Shown here in pieces: positions 24,637-38,714 of a stretch of 64,000 nucleotides of DNA; positions within the stretch are counted from its first letter, which is position 1; each line of letters opens with the position of its first letter. The position numbers and the translations under genes are program-made. Source of the DNA: Balaenoptera acutorostrata (Eukaryota; Chordata; Mammalia; Artiodactyla; Balaenopteridae); NCBI RefSeq assembly GCF_949987535.1, contig NW_026645845.1:124001-188000 (forward strand), given 5' to 3'. The notes beneath the pieces were generated by a model that did not search any database, was not told the DNA's origin, and was given only the letters and a program-made list of their open reading frames with translations.

Positions 24637-26396
24637 AGAAGTTGTGGTCCTCATGTACTATGGAATATCACTCAGCCATGAAATCAACGTCATAAGGCTA
24701 GTAGCAGCACGATGAGTGGATTTAGGTACGACGATGCTAAGTGAAATAAGTCACACAGAAAAAGACACTTATCATAAGATATCACTTATAGAGGGAATGT
24801 AAAAACCACTACACTTGAACTGAATTACAAAACAGAACAGAGTCACACGTTCAGAAAACACACTATGGCTGCTGAACGGGAAAGGTGAGGTGGGGTGATG
24901 CATAAAACAAGGGTTTCAAATTAGCTCAGATACCGTTCCATAAACCCAATATGTAGTAGACAAGACCTACTCCTTGCTCAGTGAACTGGACTCAACACCC
25001 CCTATTCACCGCACAAGAATATATCTGACTAGTAAGAATCTTCAAACCTATGTATTGATATCTCTCTGTAAGTGAGTCAAGGGGGTGTAAAGCGGCATAA
25101 ACACAGCCGTGAAAAGCAGCTAAACCCCATTATAAAAATAAATTACTTTTCAAAACCCGTGAAACAAAGACAGTGAAAGGGAGAGAAATTCTTACAAAAT
25201 TCGTTCAGGGGCTGTGATGCAAACTGGATTGACCATATCTAGACCCACAGCTGATTGAGACATAAGGGTGGACACTCTTGGGGCTCAGAGGTTTGGTGAG
25301 GTTGCGTGAGCCAACAAAGACCCTTTAAAGTAATACTGCATGGTACCCATCCCATGGGTCCCAAATCTCCAGGTTCAAGGGCATCTTCCTACGTCGAAAA
25401 CATGCATGAGAAACCCAGAAGATGGTACACCGTGTGATCGGGAAAGGTTTCTAAAACGCACCTCATTTCTCATCTCCTTGTGCTCGGGTTCGCCATTCCA
25501 GCCGCTTTACTAGCCATCTCCCTCCTTGGAGAATCAGCACCTTTAACCTCCTGTTCCGTACAGGTTGCAATTTGTCCTGAGGATGAACGGGAAGAGGGGG
25601 AACCAATGAGAGACTAGCTCTAGGGGTTGGGACAGGCACAGGTCACTCTATTTTCCCATCAGGAAGAAGAATTAACCACAAGCTCAGCCTGCCTCCCAGA
25701 ACCAGAAGAGGGCCTGAAGCAATCCTGCACTTTTGCGGCCAGCTCCCAAAAAAGCGACTGGAAAAACGGAGCTCAGGGGCACTGCATTTCACAAACCTGC
25801 AGAGTTATAAATGATAACTCTCGTCCACAAATATATTGAGGGAAGGCAACGAAGAGGCTTTGAAAGCAAGGCAGAATTGCAGGAAACAGATTTCAGGAGG
25901 TAGATTCGAATCTCCTTGAAAGCACATGAAAAGCGGCAAATCGTGGACAATGATGCCCTTGGCCAAAAAGGGCGTATGCGTTTTTTCCTGAATATATTCA
26001 GGAAAAAACGCATACGCCCTTTTTGGCCAGGCAAGCAACCTGGAAAGGCAAATCAGCGCTCCAAAGAAGTCTCGCTTCCCAGCAGGCAAAAGGGCCATGC
26101 GGAAAAAAGTGTCCAAACCAGAAATGCAGGACCGGCCATGGAGAAATGGGAGCCTTGCTACGCTGATGGGCGGGATGTAAATTGCCAACAGCCACTCTGG
26201 AGAAGTGTACGGTGTGTCCTGAAACATCTAAAAAACACAGCTTGGAGAGCATAGGGCACTTCCACTCATGGGCGTATAAATTGGGAAAACTAAAAATCAG
26301 CAAGACACAGGCACCCCAAAGTTTAGGGCTGCTCTGTTGACAAGAACCCCCACTTCATTACACCTTAAATATCCTAGGAAAGAGAAAAGTGGATAA
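24637..26396 (+). repeat. Satellite monomer M15, type G / M6-like chimera
   Basis: 1,760 bp. It is G-type up to about 25610 (tactatgg, gatgctaag, aacaaag), then has gactagctc, gcatttcac and caacctgg, resembling M6. The palindrome (25959-26030) has intact inner arms but ends ggccag instead of ggccaa. Confidence 0.95.
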
Positions 26397-28156
26397 AGAA
26401 GTTGTGGTCCTCATGTACAATGGAATATCACTCAGCCATGAAATCAACGTCATAAGGCTAGTAGCAGCACGATGAGTGGATTTAGGTACGACGATTCTAA
26501 GTGAAATAAGTCACACAGAAAAAGACACTTATCATAAGAAATCACTTATAGAGGGAATGTAAAAACCGCTACACTTGAACTGAATTACAAAACAGAACAG
26601 AGTCACACGTTCAGAAAACACACTATGGCTGCTGAACGGGAAAGGTGAGGTGGGGTGATGCATAAAACAAGGGTTTCAAATTAGCTCAGATACCGTTCCA
26701 TAAACCCAATATGTAGTAGACAAGACCTACTCCTTGCTCAGTAAACTGGACTCAACACCCCCTATTCACCGCACAAGAATATATCTGACTAGTAAGAATC
26801 TTCAAACCTATGTATTGATATCTCTCTGTAAGTGAGTCAAGGGGGTGTAAAGCGGCATAAACACAGCCGTGAAAAGCAGCTAAACCCCATTATAAAAATA
26901 AATTACTTTTCAAAACCCGTGAAACAAAGACAGTGAAAGAGAGAGAAATTCTTACAAAATTCGTTCAGGGGCTGTGACTCAACCTGGATTGACCATATCT
27001 AGAACCACAGCTGATTGAGACATAAGGGTGGACACTCCTGGGTCTCAGAGGTTTGGTGAGGTTGCATGAAACAACGCAGACCCTTTAAAGTAATACTGCA
27101 TGGTACCCATCCCATGGGTCCCAAATCTCCAGGTTCAAGGGCATCTTCCTACATCGAAAACATGCATGAGAAACCCAGAAGATGGTACACCGTGTGATCG
27201 AGAAAGGTTTCTAAAACGCACCTCATTTCTCATCTCCTTGTGCTCCGGTTCGCCATTCCAGCCGCTTTACTAGCCATCTCCCTCCTTGGAGAATCAGCAC
27301 CTTTAACCTCCTCTTCCGTACAGGTTGCAATTTGTCCTGAGGGTGAACGGCAAGAGGGGGAATAAATGAGAGACTAGCTCTAGGGGTTGGGACAGGCACA
27401 GGTCACTCTATTTTCCCATCAGGAAGAATAATTAACCACAAGCTCAGCCTGCCCCCCAGAACCAGAAGAGGGCCTGAAGCAATCCTGCACTTTTGCGGCC
27501 AGCTCCCAAAAAAGCGACTGGAAAAATGGAGCTCAGGGGCACTGCAATTCACAAACCTGCAGAGTTATAAATGATAACTCTCGTCCACAAATATATTGAG
27601 GGAAGGCAACGAAGAGGCTTTGAAAGCAAGGCAGAATTGCAGGAAACAGATTTCAGGAGGTAGATTCGAATCGCCTTGAAAGCACATGAAAAGCGGCAAA
27701 ACGTGGACAATGATGCCCTTGGCCAAAAAGGGCGTATGCGTTTTTTCCTGAATATATTCAGGAAAAAACGCATACGCCCTTTTTGGCCAACCATGCCACC
27801 TGGAAAGGCAAATCAGCGCTCCAAAGAAGTCTGGCTTCCCAGCGGGCAAAAGGGCCATGCGGAAAAAAGTGTCCAAACCAGAAATGCAGGACCGGCCATG
27901 GAGAAATGGGAGCCTTGCTACGCTGATGGGCGGGATGTAAATTGCCAACAGCCACTCTGGAGAAGTGTACGGTGTGTCCTGAAACATCTAAAAAACACAG
28001 CTTGGAGAGCATAGGGCACTTCCACTCATGGGCGTATCAATTGGGAAAACTAAAAATCAGCAAGACACAGGCACCCCAAAGTTTAGGGCTGCTCTGTTGA
28101 CAAGAACCCCCACTTCATTACACCTTAAATATCCTAGGAAAGAGAAAAGTGGATAA
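26397..28156 (+). repeat. Satellite monomer M16
   Basis: 1,760 bp, palindrome at 27719-27790 (perfect). Private variants are gtaaactgg, ctgtgactcaacc, tagaaccacag, ctcctgggtctc, gttgcatgaaac, ggggaataaatg and gaagaataatt. The last two remove the + strand open frame present in most units at this place. Confidence 0.95.
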
Positions 28157-29916
28157 AGAAGTTGTGGTCCTCATGTACAATGGAATATCACTCAGCCATG
28201 AAATCAACGTCATAAGGCTAGTAGCAGCACGATGAGTGGATTTAGGTACGACGATTCTAAGTGAAATAAGTCACACAGAAAAAGGCACTTATCATAAGAA
28301 ATCACTTATAGAGGGAATGTAAAAACCGCTACACTTGAACTGAATTACAAAACAGAACAGAGTCACACGTTCAGAAAACACACTATGGCTGCTGAACGGC
28401 AAAGGTGAGGTGGGGTGATGCATAAAACAAAGGTTTCAAATTAGCTCAGATACCGTTCCATAAACCCAATATGTAGTAGACAAGACCTACTCCTTGCTCA
28501 GTGAACTGGCCTCAAAACCCCCTATTCACCGCACAAGAATATATCTGACTAGTAAGAATCTTCAAACCTATGTATTGATATCTCTCTGTAAGTGAGTCAA
28601 GGGGGTGTAAAGCGTCATAAACACTGCCGTGAAAAGCAGCTAAACCCCATTATAAAAATAAATTACTTTTCAAAACCCGTGAAACAAAGACAGTGAAAGA
28701 GAGAGAAATTCTTACAAAATTCGTTCAGGGGCTGTGATGCAACCTGGATTGACCATATCTAGACCCACAGCTGATTGAGACATAAGGGTGGACACTCTTG
28801 GGGCTCAGAGGTTTGGTGAGGTTGCGTGAGCCAACACAGACCCTTTAAAGTAATACTGCGTGGTACCAATCCCATGGCTCCCAAATCTCCAGGTTCAAGG
28901 GCATCTTCCTACGTCGAAAACAAGCATGAGAAACCCAGAAGATGGTACACCGTGTGATCGAGAAAGGTTTCTAAAACGCACCTCATTTCTCATCTCCTTG
29001 TGCTCCGGTTCGCCATTCCAGCCGCTTTACTAGCCATCTCCCTCCTTGGAGAATCAGCACCTTTAACCTCCTCTTCCGTACAGGTTGCAATTTGTCCTGA
29101 GGATGAACGGCAAGAGGGGGAACCAATGAGAGACTAGCTCTAGGTGTTGGGACAGGCACAGGTCACTCTATTTTCCCATCAGGAAGAAGAATTAAGCACC
29201 AGCTCAGCCTGCCCCCCAGAACCAGACGAGGGCCTGAAGCAATCCTGCACTTTTGCGGCTAGCTCCCAAAAAAGCGACTGGAAAAATGGAGCTCAGGGGC
29301 ACTGCAATTCACAAACCTGCAGAGTTATAAATGATAACTCTCGTCCACAAATATATTGAGGGAAGGCAACGAAGAGGCTTTGAAAGCAAGGCAGAATTGC
29401 AGGAAACAGATTTCAGGAGGTAGATTCGAATCGCCTTGAAAGCACATGAAAAGCGGCAAAACGTGGACAATGATGCCCTTGGCCAAAAAGGGCGTATGCG
29501 TTTTTTCCTGAATATATTCAGGAAAAAACGCATACGCCCTTTTTGGCCAACCAAGCCACCTGGAAAGGCAAATCAGCGCTCCAAAGAAGTCTCGCTTCCC
29601 AGCGGGAAAAAGGGCCATGCGGAAAAAAGTGTCCAAACCAGAAATGCAGGACCGGCCATGGAGAAATGAGAGCCTTGCTACGCTGATGGGCGGGATGTAA
29701 ATTGCCAACAGCCACTCTGGAGAAGTGTACGGTGTGTCCTGAAACATCTAAAAAACACAGCTTGGAGAGCATACGGCACTTCCACTCATGGGCGTATAAA
29801 TTGGGAAAACTAAAAATCAGCAAGACACAGGCACCCCAAAGTTTAGGGCTGCTCTGTTGACAAGAACCCCCACTTCATTACACCTTAAATATCCTAGGAA
29901 AGAGAAAAGTGGATAA
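28157..29916 (+). repeat. Satellite monomer M17 (type H)
   Basis: 1,760 bp, palindrome at 29479-29550 (perfect). H markers are aactggcctcaaaacc, agcgtcataaacactgcc, gtaccaatcccatggctcc, acaagcatgag, ggtgttggg with ttaagcacc, ccagacgag, aatgagagcc and gcatacggc. Confidence 0.96.
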
Positions 29917-31676
29917 AGAAGTTGTGGTCCTCATGTACAATGGAATATCACTCAGCCATGAAATCAACGTCATAAGGCTAGTAGCAGCACGATGAGTGGA
30001 TTTATGTACGACGATTCTAAGTGAAATAAGTCACCCAGAAAAAGACACTTATCATAAGATATCACTTATAGAGGGAATGTAAAAACCGCTACACTTGAAA
30101 TGAATTACAAAACAGAACAGAGTCACACGTTCAGAAAACACACTATGGCTGCTGAACGGGAAAGGTGAGGTGGGGTGATGCATAAAACAAGGGTTTCAAA
30201 TTAGCTCAGATACCGTTCCATAAACCCAATATGTAGTAGACAAGACCTACTCCTTGCTCAGTGAACTGGCCTCAAAACCCCCTATTCACCGCACAAGAAT
30301 ATATCTGACTAGTAAGAATCTTCAAACCTATGTATTGATATCTCTCTGTAAGTGAGTCAAGGGGGTGTAAAGTGTCATAAACACTGCCGTGAAAAGCAGC
30401 TAAACCCCATTATAAAAATAAATTACTTTTCAAAACCCGTGAAACAAAGACAGTGAAAGAGAGAGAAATTCTTACAAAATTCGTTCAGGGGCTGTGATGC
30501 AACCTGGATTGACCATATCTAGACCCACAGCTGATTGAGACATAAGGGTGGACACTCTTGGGGCTCAGAGGTTTGGTGAGGTTGCGTGAGCCAACACAGA
30601 CCCTTTAAAGTAATACTGCATGGTACCAATCCCATGGCTCCCAAATCTCCAGGTTCAAGGGCATCTTCCTACGTCGAAAACAAGCATGAGAAACCCAGAA
30701 GATGGTACACCGTGTGATCGAGAAAGGTTTCTAAAACGCACCTCATTTCTCATCTCCTTGTGCTCCGGTTCGCCATTCCAGCCGCTTTACTAGCCATCTC
30801 CCTCCTTGGAGAATCAGCACCTTTAACCTCCTCTTCCGTACAGGTTGCAATTTGTCCTGAGGATGAACGGCAAGAGGGGGAACCAATGAGAGACTAGCTC
30901 TAGGTGTTGGGACAGGCACAGGTCACTCTATTTTCCCATCAGGAAGAAGAATTAAGCACCAGCTCAGCCTGCCCCCCAGAACCAGACGAGGGCCTGAAGC
31001 AATCCTGCACTTTTGCGGCTAGCTCCCAAAAAAGCGACTGGAAAAATGGAGCTCAGGGGCACTGCAATTCACAAACCTGCAGAGTTATAAATGATAACTC
31101 TCGTCCACAAATATATTGAGGGAAGGCAACGAAGAGGCTTTGAAAGCAAGGCAGAATTGCAGGAAACAGATTTCAGGAGGTAGATTCGAATCGCCTTGAA
31201 AGCACATGAAAAGCGGCAAAACGTGGACAATGATGCCCTTGGCCAAAAAGGGCGTATGCGTTTTTTCCTGAATATATTCAGGAAAAAACGCATACGCCCT
31301 TTTTGGCCAACCAAGCCACCTGGAAAGGCAAATCAGCGCTCCAAAGAAGTCTCGCTTCCCAGCGGGCAAAAGGGCCATGCGGAAAAAAGTGTCCAAACCA
31401 GAAATGCAGGACCGGCCATGGAGAAATGAGAGCCTTGCTACGCTGATGGGCGGGATGTAAATTGCCAACAGCCACTCTGGAGAAGTGTACGGTGTGTCCT
31501 GAAACATCTAAAAAACACAGCTTGGAGAGCATACGGCACTTCCACTCATGGGCGTATAAATTGGGAAAACTAAAAATCAGCAAGACACAGGCACCCCAAA
31601 GTTTAGGGCTGCTCTGTTGACAAGAACCCCCACTTCATTACACCTTAAATATCCTAGGAAAGAGAAAAGTGGATAA
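29917..31676 (+). repeat. Satellite monomer M18 (type H), near-identical to M17
   Basis: 1,760 bp, palindrome at 31239-31310 (perfect). It shares the H markers over its whole length with M17. It differs at cacccagaa, aagatatc and cttgaaatgaa in the first 200 bp and at gcgggcaaaagg near 31360. Confidence 0.96.
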
Positions 31677-33435
31677 AGAAGTTGTGGTCCTCATGTACAA
31701 TGGAATATCACTCAGCCATGAAATCAACGTCATAAGGCTAGTAGCAGCACGATGAGTGGATTTATGTACGACGATTCTAAGTGAAATAAGTCACCCAGAA
31801 AAAGACACTTATCATAAGATATCACTTATAGAGGGAATGTAAAAACCGCTACACTTGAAATGAATTACAAAACAGAACAGAGTCACACGTTCAGAAAACA
31901 CACTATGGCTGCTGAACGGGAAAGGTGAGGTGGGGTGATGCATAAAACAAGGGTTTCAAATTAGCTCAGATACCGTTCCATAAACCCAATATGTAGTAGA
32001 CAAGACCTACTCCTTGCTCAGTGAACTGGCCTCAAAACCCCCTATTCACCGCACAAGAATATATCTGACTAGTAAGAATCTTCAAACCTATGTATTGATA
32101 TCTCTCTGTAAGTGAGTCAAGGGGGTGTAAAGCGGCATAAACACAGCCGTGAAAAGCAGCTAAACCCCATTATAAAAATAAATTACTTTTCAAAACCCGT
32201 GAAACAAAGACAGTGAAAGAGAGAGAAATTCTTACAAAATTCGTTCAGGGGCTGTGATGCAACCTGGATTGACCATATCTAGACCCACAGCTGATTGAGA
32301 CATAAGGGTGGACACTCTTGGGGGTCTGACGTTTGGTGACGTTGCGTGAGCCAACACAGACCCTTTAAAGTAATACTGCATGGTACCCATCCCATGGCTC
32401 CCAAATCTCCAGGTTCAAGGGCATCTTCCTACGTCGAAAACATGCATGAGAAACCCAGAAGATGGTACACCGTGTGATCGGGAAAGGTTTCTAAAACGCA
32501 CCTCATTTCTCATCTCCTTGTGCTCGGGTTCGCCATTCCAGCCGCTTTACTAGCCATCTCCCTCCTTGGAGAATCAGCACCTTTAACCTCCTGTTCCGTA
32601 CAGGTTGCAATTTGTCCTGAGGATGAACGGGAAGAGGGGGAACCAATGAGAGACTAGCTCTAGGGGTTGGGACAGGCACAGGTCACTCTATTTTCCCATC
32701 AGGAAGAAGAATTAACCACAAGCTCAGCCTGCCCCCTAGAACCAGAAGAGGGCCTGAAGCAATCCTGCACTTTTGCGGCCAGCTCCCCAAAAAGCGCCTG
32801 GAAAAATGGAGCTCAGGGGCACTGCATTTCACAAACCTGCAGAGTTATAAATGATAACTCTCGTCCACAAATATATTGAGGGAAGGCAACGAAGAGGCTT
32901 TGAAAGCAAGGCAGAATTGCAGGAAACAGATTTCAGGAGGTAGATTCGAATCGCCTTGAAAGCACATGAAAAGCGGCAAAACGTGGACAATGATGCCCTT
33001 GGCCAAAAAGGGCGTATGCGTTTTTTCCTGAATATATTCAGGAAAAACGCATACGCCCTTTTTGGCCAACCAAGCCACCTGGAAAGGCAAATCAGCGCTC
33101 CAAAGAAGTCTGGCTTCCCAGCGGGCAAAAGGGCCATGCGGAAAAAAGTGTCCAAACCAGAAATGCAGGACCGGCCATGGAGAAATGGGAGCCTTGCTAC
33201 GCTGATGGGCGGGATGTAAATTGCCAACAGCCACTCTGGAGAAGTGTACGGTGTGTCCTGAAACATCTAAAAAACACAGCTTGGAGAGCATAGGGCACTT
33301 CCACTCATGGGCGTATAAATTGGGAAAACTAAAAATCAGCAAGACACAGGCACCCCAAAGTTTAGGGCTGCTCTGTTGACAAGAACCCCCACTTCATTAC
33401 ACCTTAAATATCCTAGGAAAGAGAAAAGTGGATAA
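31677..33435 (+). repeat. Satellite monomer M19, type H / type A chimera
   Basis: 1,759 bp. It starts like M18 (cacccagaa, cttgaaatg, cctcaaaacc) and becomes A-type in the 3' half (ccccctagaacc, gcgcctgg, catttcac, gtctggc). The single missing base is an A in the right palindrome arm (32999-33069), which shifts the local frames. It opens the A-B ordered domain. Confidence 0.95.
32999..33069. repeat. Palindrome copy in M19 with one-base deletion
   Basis: The right arm has five As instead of six (caggaaaaacgc); everything else is perfect. The deletion shifts the frames through the palindrome and explains the two longer reverse-strand open frames unique to this unit. Confidence 0.93.
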
Positions 33436-35195
33436 AGAAGTTGTGGTCCTCATGTACAATGGAATATCACTGAGCCAAGAAATCAACGTCATAAGGCTAC
33501 TAGCAGCACGATGAGTGGATTTAGGTACGACGATTCTAAGTGAAATAAGTCACACAGAAAAAGACACTTATCATAAGATATCACTTATAGAGGGAATGTA
33601 AAAACCGCTACACTTGAACTGAATTACAAAACAGAACAGAGTCACACGTTCAGAAAACACACTACGGCTGCTGAACGGGAAAGGTGAGGTGGGGTGATGC
33701 ATAAAACAAGGGTTTCAAATTAGCTCAGATACCGTTCCATAAACCCAATATGTAATAGACAAGACCTACTCCTTGCTCAGTGAACTGGACTCAACACCCC
33801 CTATTCACCGCACAAGAATATATCTGAATAGTAAGAATCTTCAAACCTATGTATTGATATCTCTCTGTAAGTGAGTCAAGGGTGTGTAAAGCGGCATAAA
33901 CACAGCCGGGAAAAGCAGCTAAACCCCATTATAAACATAAATTACTTTTCAAAACCCGTGAAACAAAGACAGTGAAAGAGAGAAAAATTCTTACAAAATT
34001 CGTTCAGGGGCTGTGATGCAACCTGGATTGACCATATCTAGACCCACAGCTGACTGAGACATAAGGGTGGACACTCTTGGGACTGAAAGGTTTGGTGAGG
34101 TTGGGTGAGCCAACGCAGACCCTTTAAAGTAATACTGCATGGTACCCATCCCATGGGTCCCAAATCTCCAGGTTCAAGGGCATCTTCCTACATCGAAAAC
34201 TTGCATGAGAAACCCAGAAGATGGTACACCGTGTGATCGGGAAAGGTTTCTAAAACGCACCTCATTTCTCATCTCTTTGTGCTCGGGTTCGCCATTCTAG
34301 CCGCTTTACTAGCCATCTCCCTCCTTGGAGAATCAGCACCTTTAACCTCCTGTTCCGTACAGGTTGCAATTTGTCCTGAGGATGAACGTCAAGAGGGGGA
34401 ACCAATGAGAGACTAGCTCTAGGGGTTGGGACAGGCACAGGTCACTCTATTTTCCCATCAGGAAGTAGAATTAACGACAAGCTTAGCCTGCCCCCCAGAA
34501 CCAGAAGAGGGCCTGAAGCAATCCTGCACTTTTACGGACAACTCCCAAAAAAGCGAGGTGAAAAATGGAGCTCCGGGGCACTGCAATTCACAAACCTGCA
34601 GAGTTATAAATGATATCTCTCGTCCACAAATATATTGAGGGAAGGCAAGGAAGAGGCTTTGAAAGCAAGGCAGAATTGCAGGAAACAGATTTCAGGAGGT
34701 AGATTCGAATCGCCTTGAAAGCACAAGAAATGCGGCCAAACGTGGACAATGATGCCTTTGGCCAAAAAGGGTGTATGCGTTTTTTCCTGAATATATTCAG
34801 GAAAAAACGCATACGCCCATTTTGGCCAACCAAACAACCTGGAAAGGCAAAACAGGGCTCCAAAGAAGTCTTGCTTCCCAGTGGGCAAAAGGGCCATGCG
34901 GAAAAAAGTGTCCAAACCAGAAATGCAGGACCGGCCATGGAGAAATGGGAGCCTTGCTACGCTGATGGGCGGGATGTAAATTGCCAACAGCCACTCTGGA
35001 GAAGTGTACGGTGTGTCCTGAAACATCTAAAAAACACAGCTTGGAGAGCATAGGGCACTTCCACTCATGGGCGTATAAATTGGGAAAACTAAAAATCAGC
35101 AAGACACAGGCACCCCAAAGTTTAGGGCTGCTCTGTTGACAAGAACCCCCACTTCATTACACCTTAAATATCCTAGGAAAGAGAAAAGTGGATAA
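33436..35195 (+). repeat. Satellite monomer M20 (type B)
   Basis: 1,760 bp. B is the most distinctive type: cactgagccaag, ctactagc, cactacggc, gtaatagac, tctgaatag, ataaacataaatt, gctgactgag, cgaaaacttgc, tctctttgtg, cattctagcc, gaacgtcaag, gaagtagaattaacgac, tttacggacaac, gcgaggtg, gatatctc and gtcttgc. The palindrome (34758-34829) has gggtgt on the left and cgcccatttt on the right, which do not match each other. Confidence 0.96.
34758..34829. repeat. Palindrome copy in M20 (type B, two mismatches)
   Basis: The left arm has gggtgt where the consensus has gggcgt. The right arm has A at 34819 (cgcccatttt), unpaired with A at 34768. M21 and M23 carry the same state. Confidence 0.93.
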
Positions 35196-36955
35196 AGAAG
35201 TTGTGGTCCTCATGTACAATGGAATATCACTGAGCCAAGAAATCAACGTCATAAGGCTACTAGCAGCACGATGAGTGGATTTAGGTACGACGATTCTAAG
35301 TGAAATAAGTCACACAGAAAAAGACACTTATCATAAGATATCACTTATAGAGAGAATGTAAAAACCGCTACACTTGAACTGAATTACAAAACAGAACAGA
35401 GTCACACGTTCAGAAAACACACTACGGCTGCTGAACGGGAAAGGTGAGGTGGGGTGATGCATAAATCAAGGGTTTCAAATTAGCTCAGATACCGTTCCAT
35501 AAACCCAATATGTAATAGACAAGACCTACTCCTTGCTCAGTGAACTGGACTCAACACCCCCTATTCACCGCACAAGAATATATCTGAATAGTAAGAATCT
35601 TCAAACCTATGTATTGATATCTCTCTGTAAGTGAGTCAAGGGTGTGTAAAGCGGCATAAACACAGCCGGGAAAAGCTGCTAAACCCCATTATAAACATAA
35701 ATTACTTTTCAAAACCCGTGAAACAAAGACAGTGAAAGAGAGAAAAATTCTTACAAAATTCGTTCAGGGGCTGTGATGCAACCTGGATTGACCATATCTA
35801 GACCCACAGCTGACTGAGACATAAGGGTGGACACTCTTGGGACTGAAAGATTTGGTGAGGTTGGGTGAGCCAACGCAGACCCTTTAAAGTAATACTGCAT
35901 GGTACCCATCCCATGGGTCCCAAATCTCCAGGTTCAAGGGCATCTTCCTACATCGAAAACTTGCATGAGAAACCCAGAAGATGGTACACCGTGTGATCGG
36001 GAAAGGTTTCTAAAACGCACCTCATTTCTCATCTCTTTGTGCTCGGGTTCGCCATTCTAGCCACTTTACTAGCCATCTCCCTCCTTGGAGAATCAGCACC
36101 TTTAACCTCCTGTTCCGTACAGGTTGCAATTTGTCCTGAGGATGAACGTCAAGAGGGGGAACCAATGAGAGACTAGCTCTAGGGGTTGGGACAGGCACAG
36201 GTCACTCTATTTTCCCATCAGGAAGTAGAATTAACGACAAGCTCAGCCTGCCCCCCAGAACCAGAAGAGGGCCTGAAGCAATCCTGCACTTTTACGGACA
36301 ACTCCCAAAAAAGCGAGGTGAAAAATGGAGCTCAGGGGCACTGCAATTCACAAACCTGCAGAGTTATAAATGATATCTCTCGTCCACAAATATATTGAGG
36401 GAAGGCAAGGAAGAGGCTTTGAAAGCAAGGCAGAATTGCAGGAAACAGATTTCAGGAGGTAGATTCGAATCGCCTTGAAAGCACAAGAAATGCGGCCAAA
36501 CGTGGACAATGATGCCTTTGGCCAAAAAGGGTGTATGCGTTTTTTCCTGAATATATTCAGGAAAAAACGCATACGCCCATTTTGGCCAACCAAACAACCT
36601 GGAAAGGCAAAACAGGGCTCCAAAGAAGTCTTGCTTCCCAGTGGGCAAAAGGGCCATGCGGAAAAAAGGGTCCAAACCAGAAATGCAGGACTGGCCATGG
36701 AGAAATGGGAGCCTTGCTACGCTGATGGGCGGGATGTAAATTGCCAACAGCCACTCTGGAGAAGTGTACGGTGTGTCCTGAAACATCTAAAAAACACAGC
36801 TTGGAGAGCATAGGGCACTTCCACTCATGGGCGTATAAATTGGGAAAACTAAAAATCAGCAAGACACAGGCACCCCAAAGTTTAGGGCTGCTCTGTTGAC
36901 AAGAACCCCCACTTCATTACACCTTAAATATCCTAGGAAAGAGAAAAGTGGATAA
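35196..36955 (+). repeat. Satellite monomer M21 (type B), near-identical to M20
   Basis: 1,760 bp. It shares the full set of B markers and the same two palindrome changes (36518-36589). It differs from M20 at agagagaatg, ataaatcaag, agctgctaaacc, gaaagattt, aagggtcc and ggactggcc. A direct B-B pair breaks the usual A-B-C order here. Confidence 0.96.
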
Positions 36956-38714
36956 AGAAGTTGTGGTCCTCATGTACAATGGAATATCACTTAGCCATGA
37001 AATCAACGTCATAAGGCGAGTAGCAGAACGATGAGTGGATTTAGGTACGACGATTCTAAGTTAAATAAGTCACACAGAAAAAGACACTTATCATAAGATA
37101 TCACTTATAGAGGGGATGTAAAAACTGCTACACTTGAACTGAATTACAAAACAGAACAGAGTCACACGTTCAGAAAACACACTATGGCTGCTGAACGTGA
37201 AAGGTGAGGTGGGGTGATGCATAAAACAAAGGTTTCAAATTAGCTCAGATACCGTTCCATAAACCCAATATGTAGTAGACAAGACCTACTCCTTGCTCAG
37301 TGAACTGGCCTCAACACCCCCTATTCACCGCACAAGAATATATCTGACTAGTAAGAATCTTCAAACCTATGTATTGATATCTCTCTGTAAGTGAGTCAAG
37401 GGGGTGTAAAGCGGCATAAACACAGCCGTGAAAAGCAGCTAAACCCCATTATAAAAATAAATTACTTTTCAAAACCCGTGAAACAAAGACAGTGAAAGAG
37501 AGAGAAATTCTTACCAAATTCGTTCAGGGGCTGTGATGCAACCTGGATTGACCATATCTAGACCCACAGCTGATTGAGACATAAGGGTGGACACTCTTGG
37601 GGCTCAGAGGTTTGGTGAGGTTGCGTGAGCCAACACAGACCCTTTAAAGTAATACTGCATGGTACCCATCCCACGGGTCCCAAATCTCCAGGTTCAAGGG
37701 CATCTTCCTACATCGAAAACAGGCATGAGAAACCCAGAAGATGGTACACCATGTGATCGGGAAAGGTTTCTAAAACGCACCTCATTTCTCATCTCCTTGG
37801 CTCGGGTTCGCCATTCCAGCCGCTTTACTAGCCATCTCCCTCCTTGGAGAATCAGCACCTTTAACCTCCTGTTCCGTACAGGTTGCAATTTGTCCTGAGG
37901 ATGAACGGGAAGAGGGGGAACCAATGAGAGACTAGCTCTAGGGGTTGGGACAGGCACAGGTCACTCTATTTTCCCATCAGGAAGAAGAATTAACCACAAG
38001 CTCAGCCTGCCCCCTAGAACCAGAAGAGGGCCTGAAGCAATCCTGCACTTTTGCGGCCAGCTCCCCAAAAAGCGCCTGGAAAAATGGAGCTCAGGGGCAC
38101 TGCATTTCACAAACCTGCAGAGTTATAAATGATAACTCTCGTCCACAAATATATTGAGGGAAGGCAACGAAGAGGCTTTGAAAGCAAGGCAGAATTGCAG
38201 GAAACAGATTTCAGGAGGTAGATTCGAATCGCCTTGAAAGCACATGAAAAGCGGCAAAACGTGGACAATGATGCCCTTGGCCAAAAAGGGCGTATGCGTT
38301 TTTTCCTGAATATATTCAGGAAAAAACGCATACGCCCTTTTTGGCCAACCAAGCCACCTGGAAAGGCAAATCAGCGCTCCAAAGAAGTCTGGCTTCCCAG
38401 CGGGCAAAAGGGCCATGCGGAAAAAAGTGTCCAAACCAGAAATGCAGGACCGGCCATGGAGAAATGGGAGCCTTGCTACGCTGATGGGCGGGATGTAAAT
38501 TGCCAACAGCCACTCTGGAGAAGTGTACGGTGTGTCCTGAAACATCTAAAAAACACAGCTTGGAGAGCATAGGGCACTTCCACTCATGGGAGTATAAATT
38601 GGGAAAACTAAAAATCAGCAAGACACAGGCACCCCAAAGTTTAGGGCTGCTCTGTTGACAAGAACCCCCACTTCATTACACCTTAAATATCCTAGGAAAG
38701 AGAAAAGTGGATAA
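36956..38714 (+). repeat. Satellite monomer M22 (type A variant)
   Basis: 1,759 bp, with one base missing in ccttggctcggg near 37796. The 5' part has cacttagcc, ggcgagtagc, gttaaataag and aggggatg. The 3' part has the A markers ccccctagaacc, gcgcctgg, catttcac and gtctggc. The palindrome (38277-38348) is perfect. Confidence 0.95.
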
